A DNA stretch of 14,949 bases from Propionibacteriaceae bacterium (GCA_027346035.1 DAIESZ010000318.1:1-14949); one strand, 5' to 3'; counted from the stretch's first letter, positions 1 through 7,991 are shown. The notes: a model not told the origin generated them from the sequence alone. Made by a program: numbers and translations.

Positions 1-728
<728 letters not shown>

Positions 729-795
729 TCAATGGAGACTGGAAACCGGTAGTGCCCGCGACGGACGATCTGGCGATCTCACGACCCGCTCCCAG

Positions 796-822
796 GTAGC
801 ACTCACCATACCCGAGTGCCAG
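796..822. promoter_or_regulatory. Second, degenerate CIRCE element (HrcA operator)
   Basis: GTAGCACTC, nine bases, then GAGTGCCAG. This matches the CIRCE consensus TTAGCACTC-N9-GAGTGCTAA at 15 of 18 arm positions with the exact nine-base spacing, and the inner GCACTC/GAGTGC arms are perfect. Its centre lies about 35 bases from the centre of the better copy, on the groEL side. Tandem CIRCE copies before groE genes are known in Gram-positive bacteria. Confidence 0.82.
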
Positions 823-827
823 CATCA

Positions 828-856
828 TGTTTAGCACTCGACCCGAACGAGTGCAA
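828..856 (-). promoter_or_regulatory. Possible groEL promoter overlapping the CIRCE element
   Basis: On the minus strand, TTGCAC (complement of 851-856) and TAAACA (complement of 828-833) are 17 bases apart, a fair sigma-A-type pair lying within and beside the better CIRCE copy. This is where a repressor-controlled groEL promoter would be expected. The -10 match is weak. A TATGGT hexamer nearer the gene is an alternative -10, but it has no good -35. Confidence 0.4.
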
Positions 857-857
857 A
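831..857. promoter_or_regulatory. CIRCE element (HrcA operator) upstream of groEL
   Basis: TTAGCACTC, nine bases, then GAGTGCAAA: 17 of 18 arm positions match the CIRCE consensus, with the canonical nine-base spacer. HrcA, a repressor whose activity depends on GroE, binds such sites and releases groEL on heat shock. The element lies about 150 bases upstream of the groEL start and only 38 bases before the start of the divergent uracil-DNA glycosylase gene, so HrcA could affect both. Confidence 0.93.
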
Positions 858-895
858 GTTCCGGCGTCGGCTCGGGCCCGTGCCAGGCTGGGCGC

Positions 896-1669
896 ATGGC
901 TCACCAGTGGTCTCACGATCCCGCCCGCGCCGGCACACCCGTCGCACACTCCCCCGGCGATGTCGCCGCCCTGGCCCGGTCCAGCACCGGATTGGACGAT
1001 CTTGACGCGCGGGTGAGCGTCTGCCGCGCCTGCCCGCGGCTCGTCGCCTGGCGCGAGGAGGTGGCCGCCACCCGGCGCGCCGCCTACGCCGACCAGGACT
1101 ACTGGGGCCGGCCGGCCCCCTCGTTCGGCGACCCGGATGCCGACGTGCTGATCGTCGGCCTGGCACCGGCGGCGCACGGCGCGAACCGCACCGGACGGAT
1201 GTTCACCGGCGATCGGTCCGGCGACTGGCTCTACGCCGCACTGCACCGGGCCGGCTACGCCTCCCAGGCGGGATCGACGCACGCCGGCGACGGCCTGCGG
1301 CTCACCGGCGTCCGGATCACCGCCGCGGTGCACTGCGCCCCTCCGGCCAACCGTCCGACGCCGGCGGAGTTCGCCGCCTGCGGGGGATGGCTCGACCGGG
1401 AGCTCGTGCTCATGGGTCCGAGGTTGCGGGCGGTGCTGGCCCTCGGTGGACACGCCTGGTCGGCCACCCTGGCCTCGGCGGCCCGGATCGGCTGGGACGT
1501 GCCGCGGCCGAGGCCGAAGTTCGGGCACGGGGCGACCGCCGTGCTCCGGGCGGGTGACCGGCCGATCACGGTGGTCGCCAGCTATCACGTGAGCCAGCGG
1601 AACACGTTCACCGGACGCCTCACCGCGCCGATGCTGGACGCCGCCATCGCCCTGCTGGGCGCGCACTGA
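896..1669 (+). CDS. Family 5 uracil-DNA glycosylase (UdgB type) with [4Fe-4S] cluster
   Basis: DNA repair enzyme that removes uracil, and in this family also hypoxanthine and some other deaminated bases, from DNA to start base-excision repair. The 257-residue product carries the family 5 motif GLAPAAHGANRTGR (88-101), which has Ala where family 1 enzymes have a polar catalytic residue, and the second motif HVSQRN (231-236). Four cysteines fit the iron-sulfur cluster pattern: Cys43 and Cys46 (CRACPRL), Cys147 (HCAPP) and Cys162. The ATG at 896 is chosen because the in-frame start at 827 would add 23 unrelated residues and run through the CIRCE element. No strong ribosome site is visible. The gene is divergent from groEL and convergent with the NRDE gene 13 bases downstream. 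Family assignment is strong; the exact substrate range is not visible. Confidence 0.93.
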   Translation: MAHQWSHDPARAGTPVAHSPGDVAALARSSTGLDDLDARVSVCRACPRLVAWREEVAATRRAAYADQDYWGRPAPSFGDPDADVLIVGLAPAAHGANRTGRMFTGDRSGDWLYAALHRAGYASQAGSTHAGDGLRLTGVRITAAVHCAPPANRPTPAEFAACGGWLDRELVLMGPRLRAVLALGGHAWSATLASAARIGWDVPRPRPKFGHGATAVLRAGDRPITVVASYHVSQRNTFTGRLTAPMLDAAIALLGAH

Positions 1670-1682
1670 CGTCTGGCGCGGG

Positions 1683-2420
1683 TCAGGCCCGAGGCGGGCT
1701 GAACACCGGGGCGTTCCACCGTCCGGGCCGCTCCAATTCCGCGTAGCGGACATCGACACCGCCGGGGCCGATGGTGGCCGCGCACAGGAGCAGCGATCTG
1801 GTCGGTAATCCGAGCGGGCGGTTGTCACGGATGATCGCCCGCGCATCGACCGGGTCGAGCCGGGCGCTGCGGGCGATGATGCCCAGCCACTCCTCGGCCC
1901 AGGCCGGCTCGGACGCCGCACCGGTCACCTCGGTCGGTGCGACGGCGAAGGCATCGAGCCAGGCGCCGCTCCGGGCCGTGCGGGCATCGTCGAGGTCGTC
2001 GTGGGCGATCATGTGGGTTCCGGGGGGCACGCTCACCCGGCGCTCCGACTCCCCGTCCCACGAGGTGAGCAGTACCCCGCCCGGGGTGATGTCGACGAGA
2101 TTGAACCCGGGCACGGCCGGGGTTGGACGCGGGGGCCGGCCCGATGCGGCGTCCAGCACGATCAGGCCGCGGGAGACAGGTGCCAGATGATCGGGAACCG
2201 GCGGGCTCGCGCGGTTCAGCAGCACCGCGAGCCGCCGCTCGGACGCCGCCAGCCAGGCCCCGCCCGCCCGCACGTCGCGGACACCGACCACGCCCGGATG
2301 CTCGTCGGGCCACCAGGCCCCGAGCGGTTGCCAGGGCCGGGACGGATCCTCGTCGCGCACGGCGAGCATCCGCACCGGCCGGCCCGGCACCGACGGCACC
2401 CGCAGGATCACCGTGCACAT
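1683..2420 (-). CDS. NRDE/TANGO2 family protein
   Basis: The 245-residue product begins MCTVILRV and has VRDE at about 21-24 followed by a PWQPLGAWW segment. This is the layout of the NRDE (TANGO2-like) family, in which Cys2 follows the initiator Met and an Asn/Val-Arg-Asp-Glu signature comes soon after. The family is thought to have an Ntn-hydrolase-like fold; no reaction is firmly established for bacterial members. No signal peptide or membrane span is seen, so it is probably cytosolic. The ATG at 2418-2420 has a GAGGGG ribosome site about six bases upstream (complement of 2427-2432), and it exposes Cys2 as the family requires. The gene is divergent from coaBC with 35 bases between the starts, so the two promoters must overlap or abut. 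Family assignment is good; function is unknown. Confidence 0.82.
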   Translation of the reverse strand: MCTVILRVPSVPGRPVRMLAVRDEDPSRPWQPLGAWWPDEHPGVVGVRDVRAGGAWLAASERRLAVLLNRASPPVPDHLAPVSRGLIVLDAASGRPPRPTPAVPGFNLVDITPGGVLLTSWDGESERRVSVPPGTHMIAHDDLDDARTARSGAWLDAFAVAPTEVTGAASEPAWAEEWLGIIARSARLDPVDARAIIRDNRPLGLPTRSLLLCAATIGPGGVDVRYAELERPGRWNAPVFSPPRA

Positions 2421-2449
2421 GCGACACCCCTCGCGTTCGATGGCAGGAT
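2421..2449 (+). promoter_or_regulatory. Possible leaderless promoter of coaBC
   Basis: GCGACA (2421-2426) and CAGGAT (2444-2449) are 17 bases apart, and the -10-like hexamer ends six bases before the coaBC ATG. Transcription would then start at about the first coding base. An AGGA within the same stretch could instead act as a ribosome site on a longer transcript. Both hexamers are only partial matches, so this is suggestive. Confidence 0.35.
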
Positions 2450-2455
2450 CGGGCC

Positions 2456-3676
2456 ATGGTCATCATCGTGGGAGTCACCGGCGGCATCGCGGCGTACAAG
2501 TCGGTGCACCTGGTCCGTCTGCTGGTGCGGGGGGGTCACAGTGTCCATGTCATCCCCACCGCCGACGCACTGCAGTTCGTCGGGCTCACGACCTGGGAGG
2601 CGATCAGTCGCCAACGGGTGACGACCTCCGTGCACGAGGACGTCGCCGAGGTGCGGCACGTGGCCCTCGGCCAGTCGGCCGACCTCGTGATCGTCGCACC
2701 GGCCACCGCCAACTCCCTCGCCAAGATGACCGCCGGCATCGCCGACGACCTGCTCGGGGCCACCCTACTTGCCACCTCGGCACCGGTGGTGGTGGCGCCA
2801 GCCATGCACAGCGGCATGTGGCGCCACCCGGCGACCGTGAGCAACATCGACACGCTGCTCGCCCGCGGCGTCCACGTCATCGGCCCCGCAGAAGGAGAGC
2901 TCACCGGCGGCGACTCCGGGCCCGGTCGGATGGTGGAACCGGAGGAGATCGTCGCCCGGGCGCTGGCGCTGGTGGGCCCGCACGACCTCGCCGGGCTGAG
3001 CGTCGCCGTGTCGGCCGGTGGCACGCGCGAACCCATCGATCCGGTGCGGTTCATCGGCAACCGCTCGAGCGGACGCCAGGGCGTCGCGCTCGCACGGGCC
3101 GCGGCCGACAGGGGGGCCCAGGTCACGCTCGTGGTTGCTCACGTCGACGCCGGGGTGCTGACGGAGGCCGCCCACCCCAGCATCACCGTGGTGGCGGTCG
3201 GCACCGCCGCCGACCTCCAGGCAGCGATGTCCGATGCCGCCACGGGAGCCGACGTCGTGGTGATGGCCGCGGCCGTGGCCGACTACCGCCCGGCGGACGC
3301 GTCCCAGGAGAAGCTCACCAAGGAGTCCGCGCAGGGCCCCACCCGCACCCTCGAGCTCGTGGAGACCGACGACGTGCTCGCCGGCCTCGTCCGCACCCGG
3401 CGGCCGGGCCAGACGATCGTCGGGTTCGCCGCCGAGACGGCGCCCGGCCGCGACGCCCTGCTCGAGCGCGCACGCCGCAAGCTGGCCCGTAAGGGGGCCG
3501 ACCTGCTCGTGCTCAACGAGGTCGGGTGGGCACGCGGCTTCGAGGAGCCGGACAACGCGGTCATCGTGCTCGGTCCCGGGGGGACGGTCGTCGCCGAGGC
3601 GGCGGGGTCCAAGCGCCGGGTCGCCGATGCGGTGTGGGACGCGGTCCTGGTGGCGCGGCCCGCGGAGTCCCGGTGA
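2456..3676 (+). CDS. coaBC: Bifunctional phosphopantothenoylcysteine decarboxylase / phosphopantothenate-cysteine ligase CoaBC
   Basis: Carries out two steps of coenzyme A synthesis: CTP-dependent joining of 4'-phosphopantothenate to cysteine, then FMN-dependent decarboxylation to 4'-phosphopantetheine. Length is 406 residues, normal for the fused enzyme. The N-terminal CoaC domain (about 1-180) shows the flavin-binding GVTGGIAAYK start, His68 in RHVALG (the E. coli His75 equivalent), APATANSLAKM, and PAMHSGMW (115-122). The C-terminal CoaB domain (about 181-406) has SAGGTREPIDPVRFIGNRSSG with the key Asn202, MAAAVADYRP (270-279), and the lysine-rich EKLTKES. Two spots differ from E. coli: PAMH for PAMN, and GGDSGPGRM where E. 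coli has a Cys in the flap; as I recall, actinobacterial CoaBCs share this. The ATG at 2456 starts exactly at the conserved N terminus. The stop overlaps the GTG of the next gene. Confidence 0.97.
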   Translation: MVIIVGVTGGIAAYKSVHLVRLLVRGGHSVHVIPTADALQFVGLTTWEAISRQRVTTSVHEDVAEVRHVALGQSADLVIVAPATANSLAKMTAGIADDLLGATLLATSAPVVVAPAMHSGMWRHPATVSNIDTLLARGVHVIGPAEGELTGGDSGPGRMVEPEEIVARALALVGPHDLAGLSVAVSAGGTREPIDPVRFIGNRSSGRQGVALARAAADRGAQVTLVVAHVDAGVLTEAAHPSITVVAVGTAADLQAAMSDAATGADVVVMAAAVADYRPADASQEKLTKESAQGPTRTLELVETDDVLAGLVRTRRPGQTIVGFAAETAPGRDALLERARRKLARKGADLLVLNEVGWARGFEEPDNAVIVLGPGGTVVAEAAGSKRRVADAVWDAVLVARPAESR

Positions 3677-4293
3677 CGCACGGATCCCACGACCCCCGGC
3701 CACCGGCAGGCGGCCGGGGGCGGAGCCCGCTCTCGGCGCTCAACGCCGGAGCCGGCTGGGGCCTGCTCCTCGTCCGCGCGATCGGCAACTGGCTCAACCT
3801 GTCGACCCCGACGGGTCTGGCGGTCGCCGCTCTCGGAGGCGCGAGGATCCGCCCCGGAGGGAGGGGCCTGTGGCTCGCCGAGGGCTACCGGCACCGGTTC
3901 CCGGCCGGCGGGGCGTTCACGATCGGCACGGTCATCACGACCGCGAGTCCCTCGCTCGCCGAACTCGAGGACAGGGTCCCGGGCGTCCTCGAGCACGAGG
4001 AGGCCCACACGTGGCAGTACACCTACGCCTGCGGCCTGTTGTATCTACCGGCGTACGCGGCGCTCATGGGGTGGTCGTGGCTTCGCACCGGCGACCGCGC
4101 CTCGGCGAACTTCTTCGAGCGTCAGGCCGGACTCACCGCCGGCGGCTACGTCGAGGCCCCACGCCGCGACGTCCGCGACGGAGTGCGGGCCGCCTGCGCC
4201 CTGATGAGCCCGCGCCGAGGGACCCTCAGCCGTGCAGCCGGGCGGCGCTGCGCGTGCGCTGGCGGGACTCGCGGAGCCGGCGGAGGCGCTTGA
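3673..4293 (+). CDS. Hypothetical membrane-associated protein with HExxH (zincin-like) motif
   Basis: The 206-residue product belongs to no family I can name. A short polar N terminus is followed by a weakly hydrophobic stretch (about 27-56). Then comes HEEAHTWQY (108-116), a HExxH zinc-site motif of the form H-E-x-x-H-x-x-Q, and a hydrophobic segment (about 119-136). NFFERQAG (146-153) follows, where Glu149 could be a third zinc ligand as in gluzincins. Active peptidase function is inference only. The GTG start overlaps the coaBC stop by four bases (GTGA), with GGAG five bases before it, so it is probably translated by coupling to coaBC. The last 23 residues are Arg/Gly/Ala-rich, look like read-through, and lie antisense to the 3' end of the DUF3263 gene. 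Coding status is good because reading frame, ribosome site and motif agree. Confidence 0.75.
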   Translation: MTHGSHDPRPPAGGRGRSPLSALNAGAGWGLLLVRAIGNWLNLSTPTGLAVAALGGARIRPGGRGLWLAEGYRHRFPAGGAFTIGTVITTASPSLAELEDRVPGVLEHEEAHTWQYTYACGLLYLPAYAALMGWSWLRTGDRASANFFERQAGLTAGGYVEAPRRDVRDGVRAACALMSPRRGTLSRAAGRRCACAGGTRGAGGGA

Positions 4294-4498
4294 CGAGCAG
4301 CGGGTCGTGCTGGAGCGCCTCGGGGGTGTCGATGAGGGCATTGAGCACCTGGAAGTAGCGCGTGGTCGACATGGCGAACCGCTCGCGGATCTCCTGGTCG
4401 CGCGGCCCGGCCAGCCGGTACCACGTGCGCTCGAACTCGAGGATGGCCGCGTCACGCTCGCTCAGCCCGTCGACGGTCTCGTGCGGGGCGGTGGACAT
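4226..4498 (-). CDS. DUF3263 domain-containing protein
   Basis: Small 90-residue protein matching the actinobacterial DUF3263 family. The typical core is LSERDAAILEFERTWYRLAG (12-31) followed by KxxxIRERFxMSxTRYFQxLNxLID and a basic C-terminal tail (RLRRLRESRQRTR). The middle looks like a helical, possibly helix-turn-helix, domain; DNA binding is a guess. In Mycobacterium tuberculosis a DUF3263 gene (Rv0430) lies a few genes from groEL2 and next to a LytR_C protein; here the LytR_C partner is absent and groEL is about 3.5 kb away. No ribosome site precedes the ATG. Instead a good -35/-10 pair ends six bases upstream, so the mRNA is probably leaderless. Its 3' end overlaps the convergent HExxH gene by 68 bases. 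Confidence 0.87.
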   Translation of the reverse strand: MSTAPHETVDGLSERDAAILEFERTWYRLAGPRDQEIRERFAMSTTRYFQVLNALIDTPEALQHDPLLVKRLRRLRESRQRTRSAARLHG

Positions 4499-4504
4499 GG
4501 CCCG

Positions 4505-4533
4505 AGTCTAGAACCAAACCACACGAGTGTCAT
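4505..4533 (-). promoter_or_regulatory. Promoter of the DUF3263 gene, probably leaderless
   Basis: On the minus strand, ATGACA (complement of 4528-4533, five of six to TTGACA) and TAGACT (complement of 4505-4510, four of six to TATAAT) are separated by exactly 17 bases. The -10 ends six bases before the ATG, so the predicted transcription start falls on or next to the A of the start codon. This is the best promoter match in the window. Confidence 0.65.
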
Positions 4534-4583
4534 TCGGCTCGGCCCTCGGCGCGGGTGGGGCGGGGACGTGTTTGGATGGGCAC

Positions 4584-5669
4584 ATGACGAGTGCACCGTG
4601 GGACCCGCATGGGCGGTCGCCCGCCTTCACCCCGCTGCCCGCAGACCGGCCGGTACGGTGGGGGATCCTCGCCACCGGAGGCATCGCCGCGAGGTTCACG
4701 AGGGACCTTCAGCTGATCCCCGATGACGCCGCGGTCGCGGCCGTCGCCTCCCGCGACCTGGCCCGAGCCGAGGCGTTCGCCGCCGACCACGGCATTCCGC
4801 GGGCCCACGGCAGCTACGAGGATCTCGCGGCCGACCCCGAGGTCGACGTGGTCTACGTGGCGACCCCCCACTCGCACCACCTGGCAGCGGCCGAGCTCTG
4901 CCTGCGCGCCGGCAAGCACGTCCTGGTCGAGAAACCCCTCACCGCCTCGCCCGCCGACACCGCACGCCTCCTCGACCTCGCCGAGCAGGAGGGTCTGTTC
5001 TGCATGGAGGCCATGTGGACGCGCTGCAACCCGCTGATGCGCCAACTCGCTGGGTTCGTCGCCGACGGGCGCTTCGGCGCCGTACGCCACGTCTCGTGCA
5101 GCTTCACCTTCCCGTTCGACGGGCCGCCCCAGCACCGGCTGCTCAACCCGGCCCTCGCCGGCGGTGCGGTCCTCGATCTCGGCGTCTACCCGGTACACGC
5201 CGCCCTGATGCTGCTCGGACGCCCCGACAGGGTCAGCGCCGAGGGTTCCCTCACCAGAACGGGCGTCGACGGGCACGCGGCGGCGCTGCTCCGCTGGAAA
5301 GCCACCGACTCACGCCCGTCCGCCACGGCGTCCCTCCTGGCATCACTCGAGTGCGGCCCGGCCGAGTCCTTGTCGGTCGCGTTCGAGCACGCGCGGGTCG
5401 ACTTCCCCGCCGGGTTCATCGCCCCCCGGTCGATGATCGTCACCACGATCCCCACGGCCGGCAGCGAGCGGGAGTCCCTCGAGTACACGGCGACGATCCC
5501 CGGCGAAGGATTCGGCTTCGAGGCGCAGGAGGTGGCCCGCTGCTTACGGGCTGGGCAGCGCGTCAGCCCGCTGGTTCCCCCCGAAGCCACCCGGGACGCC
5601 GCCGGCGTCCTGGCCGCATGGCGCGCGGGCATCGACGGCGGAAGGGGCAGCGGTGCGCATTCTGCATGA
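4584..5669 (+). CDS. Gfo/Idh/MocA family NAD(P)-dependent oxidoreductase
   Basis: The 361-residue product has the usual two-domain plan. The N-terminal Rossmann fold has GILATGGIAARF (27-38) for nucleotide binding, VDVVYVATPHSHH (about 87-99), and EKPLT (116-120) with the catalytic-site Lys117. The C-terminal domain carries GGAVLDLGVYPVH (193-205). The segment FCMEAMWTRCNP (139-150) is typical of the branch related to dimeric dihydrodiol dehydrogenase and glucose-fructose oxidoreductase. The substrate is probably a sugar, cyclitol or diol but cannot be told. The ATG at 4584 is chosen because the upstream in-frame start adds 19 low-quality residues; GGATGG just upstream may serve as ribosome site. 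It overlaps manA by 17 bases and is probably cotranscribed with it, which hints at a sugar-linked role. Confidence 0.9.
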   Translation: MTSAPWDPHGRSPAFTPLPADRPVRWGILATGGIAARFTRDLQLIPDDAAVAAVASRDLARAEAFAADHGIPRAHGSYEDLAADPEVDVVYVATPHSHHLAAAELCLRAGKHVLVEKPLTASPADTARLLDLAEQEGLFCMEAMWTRCNPLMRQLAGFVADGRFGAVRHVSCSFTFPFDGPPQHRLLNPALAGGAVLDLGVYPVHAALMLLGRPDRVSAEGSLTRTGVDGHAAALLRWKATDSRPSATASLLASLECGPAESLSVAFEHARVDFPAGFIAPRSMIVTTIPTAGSERESLEYTATIPGEGFGFEAQEVARCLRAGQRVSPLVPPEATRDAAGVLAAWRAGIDGGRGSGAHSA

Positions 5670-6825
5670 GACGCTGCAGCACTACGCCTGGGGCTCCACG
5701 GACGCCATCCCCCGCCTGCTCGGACTGCCCGCGACCGGTGAGCCGGTGGCGGAGGCGTGGTTCGGCGCCCATGCGAGCGCACCGTCGCGCCTCGACGACA
5801 CCACCCCCCTCGACGGGTTCATCGCCGGGCACCCGGAGGTGCTGGGGGAGCAGAGTCGGGCCGCCTTCGGCGACCGGCTCCCGTTCCTGCTGAAGCTGCT
5901 CGCCGCCGCGGCCCCGCTGTCGCTCCAGGCCCACCCCAGTCGCGTCCAGGCCCAGGAGGGATTCGCCCGCGAGAACGCGGCCGGCCTGGCCCTCGACGAT
6001 CCGGCCCGCACCTATCGTGACGACTGGCCCAAGCCCGAAATGGTCGTCGCGCTGAGCGACTACACCGCCCTGTGCGGCTTCCGCGACCCCGAGGAGACCC
6101 GCCGGCTGTTCGACGCGCTCGGCGTGGTCCGACTCATCGGCGAACTCATCGGTCCGCTGTTCAGCCGCCGGGGAGCCGCCGCCCTCGCCGAGGTGTTCCT
6201 CGACGTGTTGCGCTCCGACGACCATCCCGAGTACGTGCTCGAGATCACCGCGGCCGCAGAACGCCACGCCGACGACCCCGGACCGGTCGGCGAGTTCGCC
6301 CGGACGGCGCTGCAACTCGTCAAGCACTATCCCGGTGACCCCGGAGTCATCGTCGCACTGCTGATGAACCGCCTCGTGCTCCGTCCCGGTGAGGCGATCC
6401 ACCTCCCGGCGGGCAACCTGCACTGCTATCTCGAGGGCACCTGCGTCGAGATCATGGCCAACTCCGACAACGTCGTCCGCGGCGGGCTCACCTCGAAGCA
6501 CATCGATGTCGACGAACTGGTCCGGGTGGTCGACTTCGACCCCGGCCCCCCCGAAATCGTCCCGGTCGTCACGGTCGCGCCGGGGCTGTGCGAATACGCG
6601 GCCGGCGAGCCGGAATTCCGGCTCTGGCGGTTCGACCTCGCCGACGGCGACACCCTCGAGCTGCCGGGCACGGGCCTCGCCCGTATCGTGCTGGTGCTCG
6701 ACGGGCCACTCACCGACGCCTCCGGGCTGGTGCTCGACGCCGGGACGGCGGGCTTCGCTGCCGCCGGGGAGGCCGTGCGCCTGGCAGGGTCCGGCCGAGG
6801 GTTCGTCGCTGCCGCCGGCGTGTGA
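5653..6825 (+). CDS. manA: Mannose-6-phosphate isomerase, class I
   Basis: Zinc enzyme that interconverts fructose 6-phosphate and mannose 6-phosphate, feeding GDP-mannose and glycan synthesis or allowing growth on mannose. Length is 390 residues, normal for class I. Zinc ligands are visible: Gln92 and His94 in SLQAHPS, Glu129 in PKPEM, and His257 in AGNLHCYLEG. The active-site Arg276 lies in NSDNVVRGGLTSKH. The N terminus (LQHYAWGSTDAIPRLLG, then AEAWFGAHASAPS) is also typical. The GTG start at 5653 has a GGAAGGGG ribosome site close upstream and lies inside the 3' end of the oxidoreductase gene, overlapping it by 17 bases, so translation is probably coupled. No clear terminator follows before the tRNA. 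Confidence 0.96.
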   Translation: MRILHETLQHYAWGSTDAIPRLLGLPATGEPVAEAWFGAHASAPSRLDDTTPLDGFIAGHPEVLGEQSRAAFGDRLPFLLKLLAAAAPLSLQAHPSRVQAQEGFARENAAGLALDDPARTYRDDWPKPEMVVALSDYTALCGFRDPEETRRLFDALGVVRLIGELIGPLFSRRGAAALAEVFLDVLRSDDHPEYVLEITAAAERHADDPGPVGEFARTALQLVKHYPGDPGVIVALLMNRLVLRPGEAIHLPAGNLHCYLEGTCVEIMANSDNVVRGGLTSKHIDVDELVRVVDFDPGPPEIVPVVTVAPGLCEYAAGEPEFRLWRFDLADGDTLELPGTGLARIVLVLDGPLTDASGLVLDAGTAGFAAAGEAVRLAGSGRGFVAAAGV

Positions 6826-6895
6826 CCGGCGTCCCGGCCGCCGCCGCGGGTCCTCATCCGGATGCGGCACAATGATCCACGACGCGCGCCGTCCC

Positions 6896-6971
6896 GCCTC
6901 CGTAGCTCAGCGGCCAGAGCACTCGCCTTGTAAGCGAGTGGTCGAGGGTTCGACTCCCTCCGGGGGCTCCA
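6896..6971 (+). tRNA. tRNA-Thr (anticodon UGU)
   Basis: A complete cloverleaf can be drawn. The acceptor is GCCTCCG (6896-6902) with CGGGGGC (6961-6967), including one T-G pair. The D stem is GCTC/GAGC. The anticodon stem CTCGC/GCGAG encloses the loop CTTGTAA, giving anticodon TGT at 6929-6931. The T arm is GAGGG-TTCGACT-CCCTC. The discriminator is T and CCA is genome-encoded at 6969-6971. It reads the Thr codon ACA, which is rare in such a GC-rich genome. A -10-like CACAAT lies at 6868-6873 without a convincing -35. Confidence 0.97.
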
Positions 6972-7136
6972 TCGCCGCTCGCCTCACCCGATGACAACCA
7001 CAGGGGCACGGTGACCGGGGTCATCCAGGCGATCCGTTTCCTACGGCCCCTCCCCTGCCCGGACCACCGACTCCGAGGGTCTAAGCTTTCCGATTGCGGC
7101 GCCCCCCCGGAGGCCGCTGAGAGGAATTCCTGCCAT

Positions 7137-7991
7137 ATGTCAGTGAGCCAACTGGCTGATGTCGAGCACCTGCATCGCGTGGGTGCCAGGCCCCCCTTAT
7201 TCAGCTATCTCGCCGAAGTCTGGCGGCGCCGGGCGTTCATCACCACGCTCGCGAGGTACAGACTCCGTGCCAAGTACGAGGCCAACCGCCTCGGCATCCT
7301 GTGGATCGCCATCCGCCCCCTCGTCAACGCCGCCGTCTACGGACTCATCTTCGGTGTGATCCAGACCGGCGCGACCCGACCGAAGGACTACCCCGTCTAC
7401 GTCGTGGTCGGCGTGTTCTTCTGGGAGTTCTTCATGGGCTGCTTCGTCGAGGGCGCCCATGCGGTGACCGCGAACCGGAACATGGTGCAGTCCCTGGCGT
7501 TCCCCCGGATGACCCTGCCGCTTGCCGTGTGGGCCGAGAGGATGTACTCGTTCCTCATCACGCTCGTCGTGCTGGTGCCGATCCTCATCCTGTTCGGTCA
7601 CTACCCGAGCCTGAAGTGGCTGTGGGTCATTCCGCTGTTCGCCATCTACGCGACCTTCAACGCGGGCGTCACGATGATCCTGGCCCGCATCACGGTCCAT
7701 GTCACCGACCTGGCCGAACTGCTGCCCTACATCGCCCGCATCCTGTTCTACGCGTCGGGCGTGCTGTTCAGCGTCGACTCCGTGATGAAGGGCCACCCGC
7801 TGATCATCAAGGCCTACGACGCCTATCCCATGTATCAGGTGCTCAAGATGGCCCGCCACTTCCTCACCGAGGACGCCGGCACCTCGTTCAACCAGCACTA
7901 CTGGCTGTTCCTGTCACTGGCCGCGGTCATCACGCTGGTCGTGGGCGTTCTGTTCTTCTGGTCCGCTGAGGAGCGTTATGGTCGCGATTGA
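7137..7991 (+). CDS. ABC-2 type polysaccharide/teichoic acid exporter, permease (Wzm/TagG-like)
   Basis: Membrane half of an exporter that moves lipid-linked polysaccharide or wall polymer across the cytoplasmic membrane. The 284-residue protein has an N-terminal amphipathic region ending in YRLRAKYEANRLGILWIAIRPL (41-62), the family hallmark. About six membrane spans follow, roughly 61-77, 86-104, 136-153, 161-183, 200-213 and 258-276. The ATG at 7137 has GAGAGGA 11 bases upstream; the in-frame start at 7011 would add 42 residues with no family resemblance. The stop lies 14 bases inside the ATP-binding gene, so the two are coupled. Related pairs include RfbD/RfbE for mycobacterial galactan and TagG/TagH for wall teichoic acid. 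No glycosyltransferase lies next to it, so the cargo is not shown by context. Confidence 0.92.
   Translation: MSVSQLADVEHLHRVGARPPLFSYLAEVWRRRAFITTLARYRLRAKYEANRLGILWIAIRPLVNAAVYGLIFGVIQTGATRPKDYPVYVVVGVFFWEFFMGCFVEGAHAVTANRNMVQSLAFPRMTLPLAVWAERMYSFLITLVVLVPILILFGHYPSLKWLWVIPLFAIYATFNAGVTMILARITVHVTDLAELLPYIARILFYASGVLFSVDSVMKGHPLIIKAYDAYPMYQVLKMARHFLTEDAGTSFNQHYWLFLSLAAVITLVVGVLFFWSAEERYGRD

Noticed and set aside
827..895. Upstream ATG as start of the uracil-DNA glycosylase
   Set aside because: The added residues do not look like family sequence, and the start would place the CIRCE operator inside the coding region.
803..1921. Minus-strand open frame (372 codons) covering the glycosylase gene
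   Set aside because: It crosses the CIRCE elements and two genes, with low-complexity Arg/Gly/Pro content and no motif.
2123..2455. Extended N terminus for CoaBC
   Set aside because: It would overlap most of the divergent NRDE gene, and the conserved CoaC beginning (MVIIVGVTGGIAAYK) starts exactly at 2456.
5563..6870. Long open frame on the minus strand (435 codons)
   Set aside because: It lies wholly antisense to manA and the end of the oxidoreductase gene, resembles no family, and is the expected by-product of GC-rich codon bias.
7011..7136. Extended N terminus for the exporter permease
   Set aside because: The 42 extra residues have no family resemblance, and the ATG at 7137 has a good GAGAGGA site.
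6972..7136. Intergenic stretch between tRNA-Thr and the exporter operon
   Set aside because: I looked for a riboswitch, small RNA or second tRNA and saw none; only a weak TAAGCT (7082-7087) that could be a -10 box, without a convincing -35.
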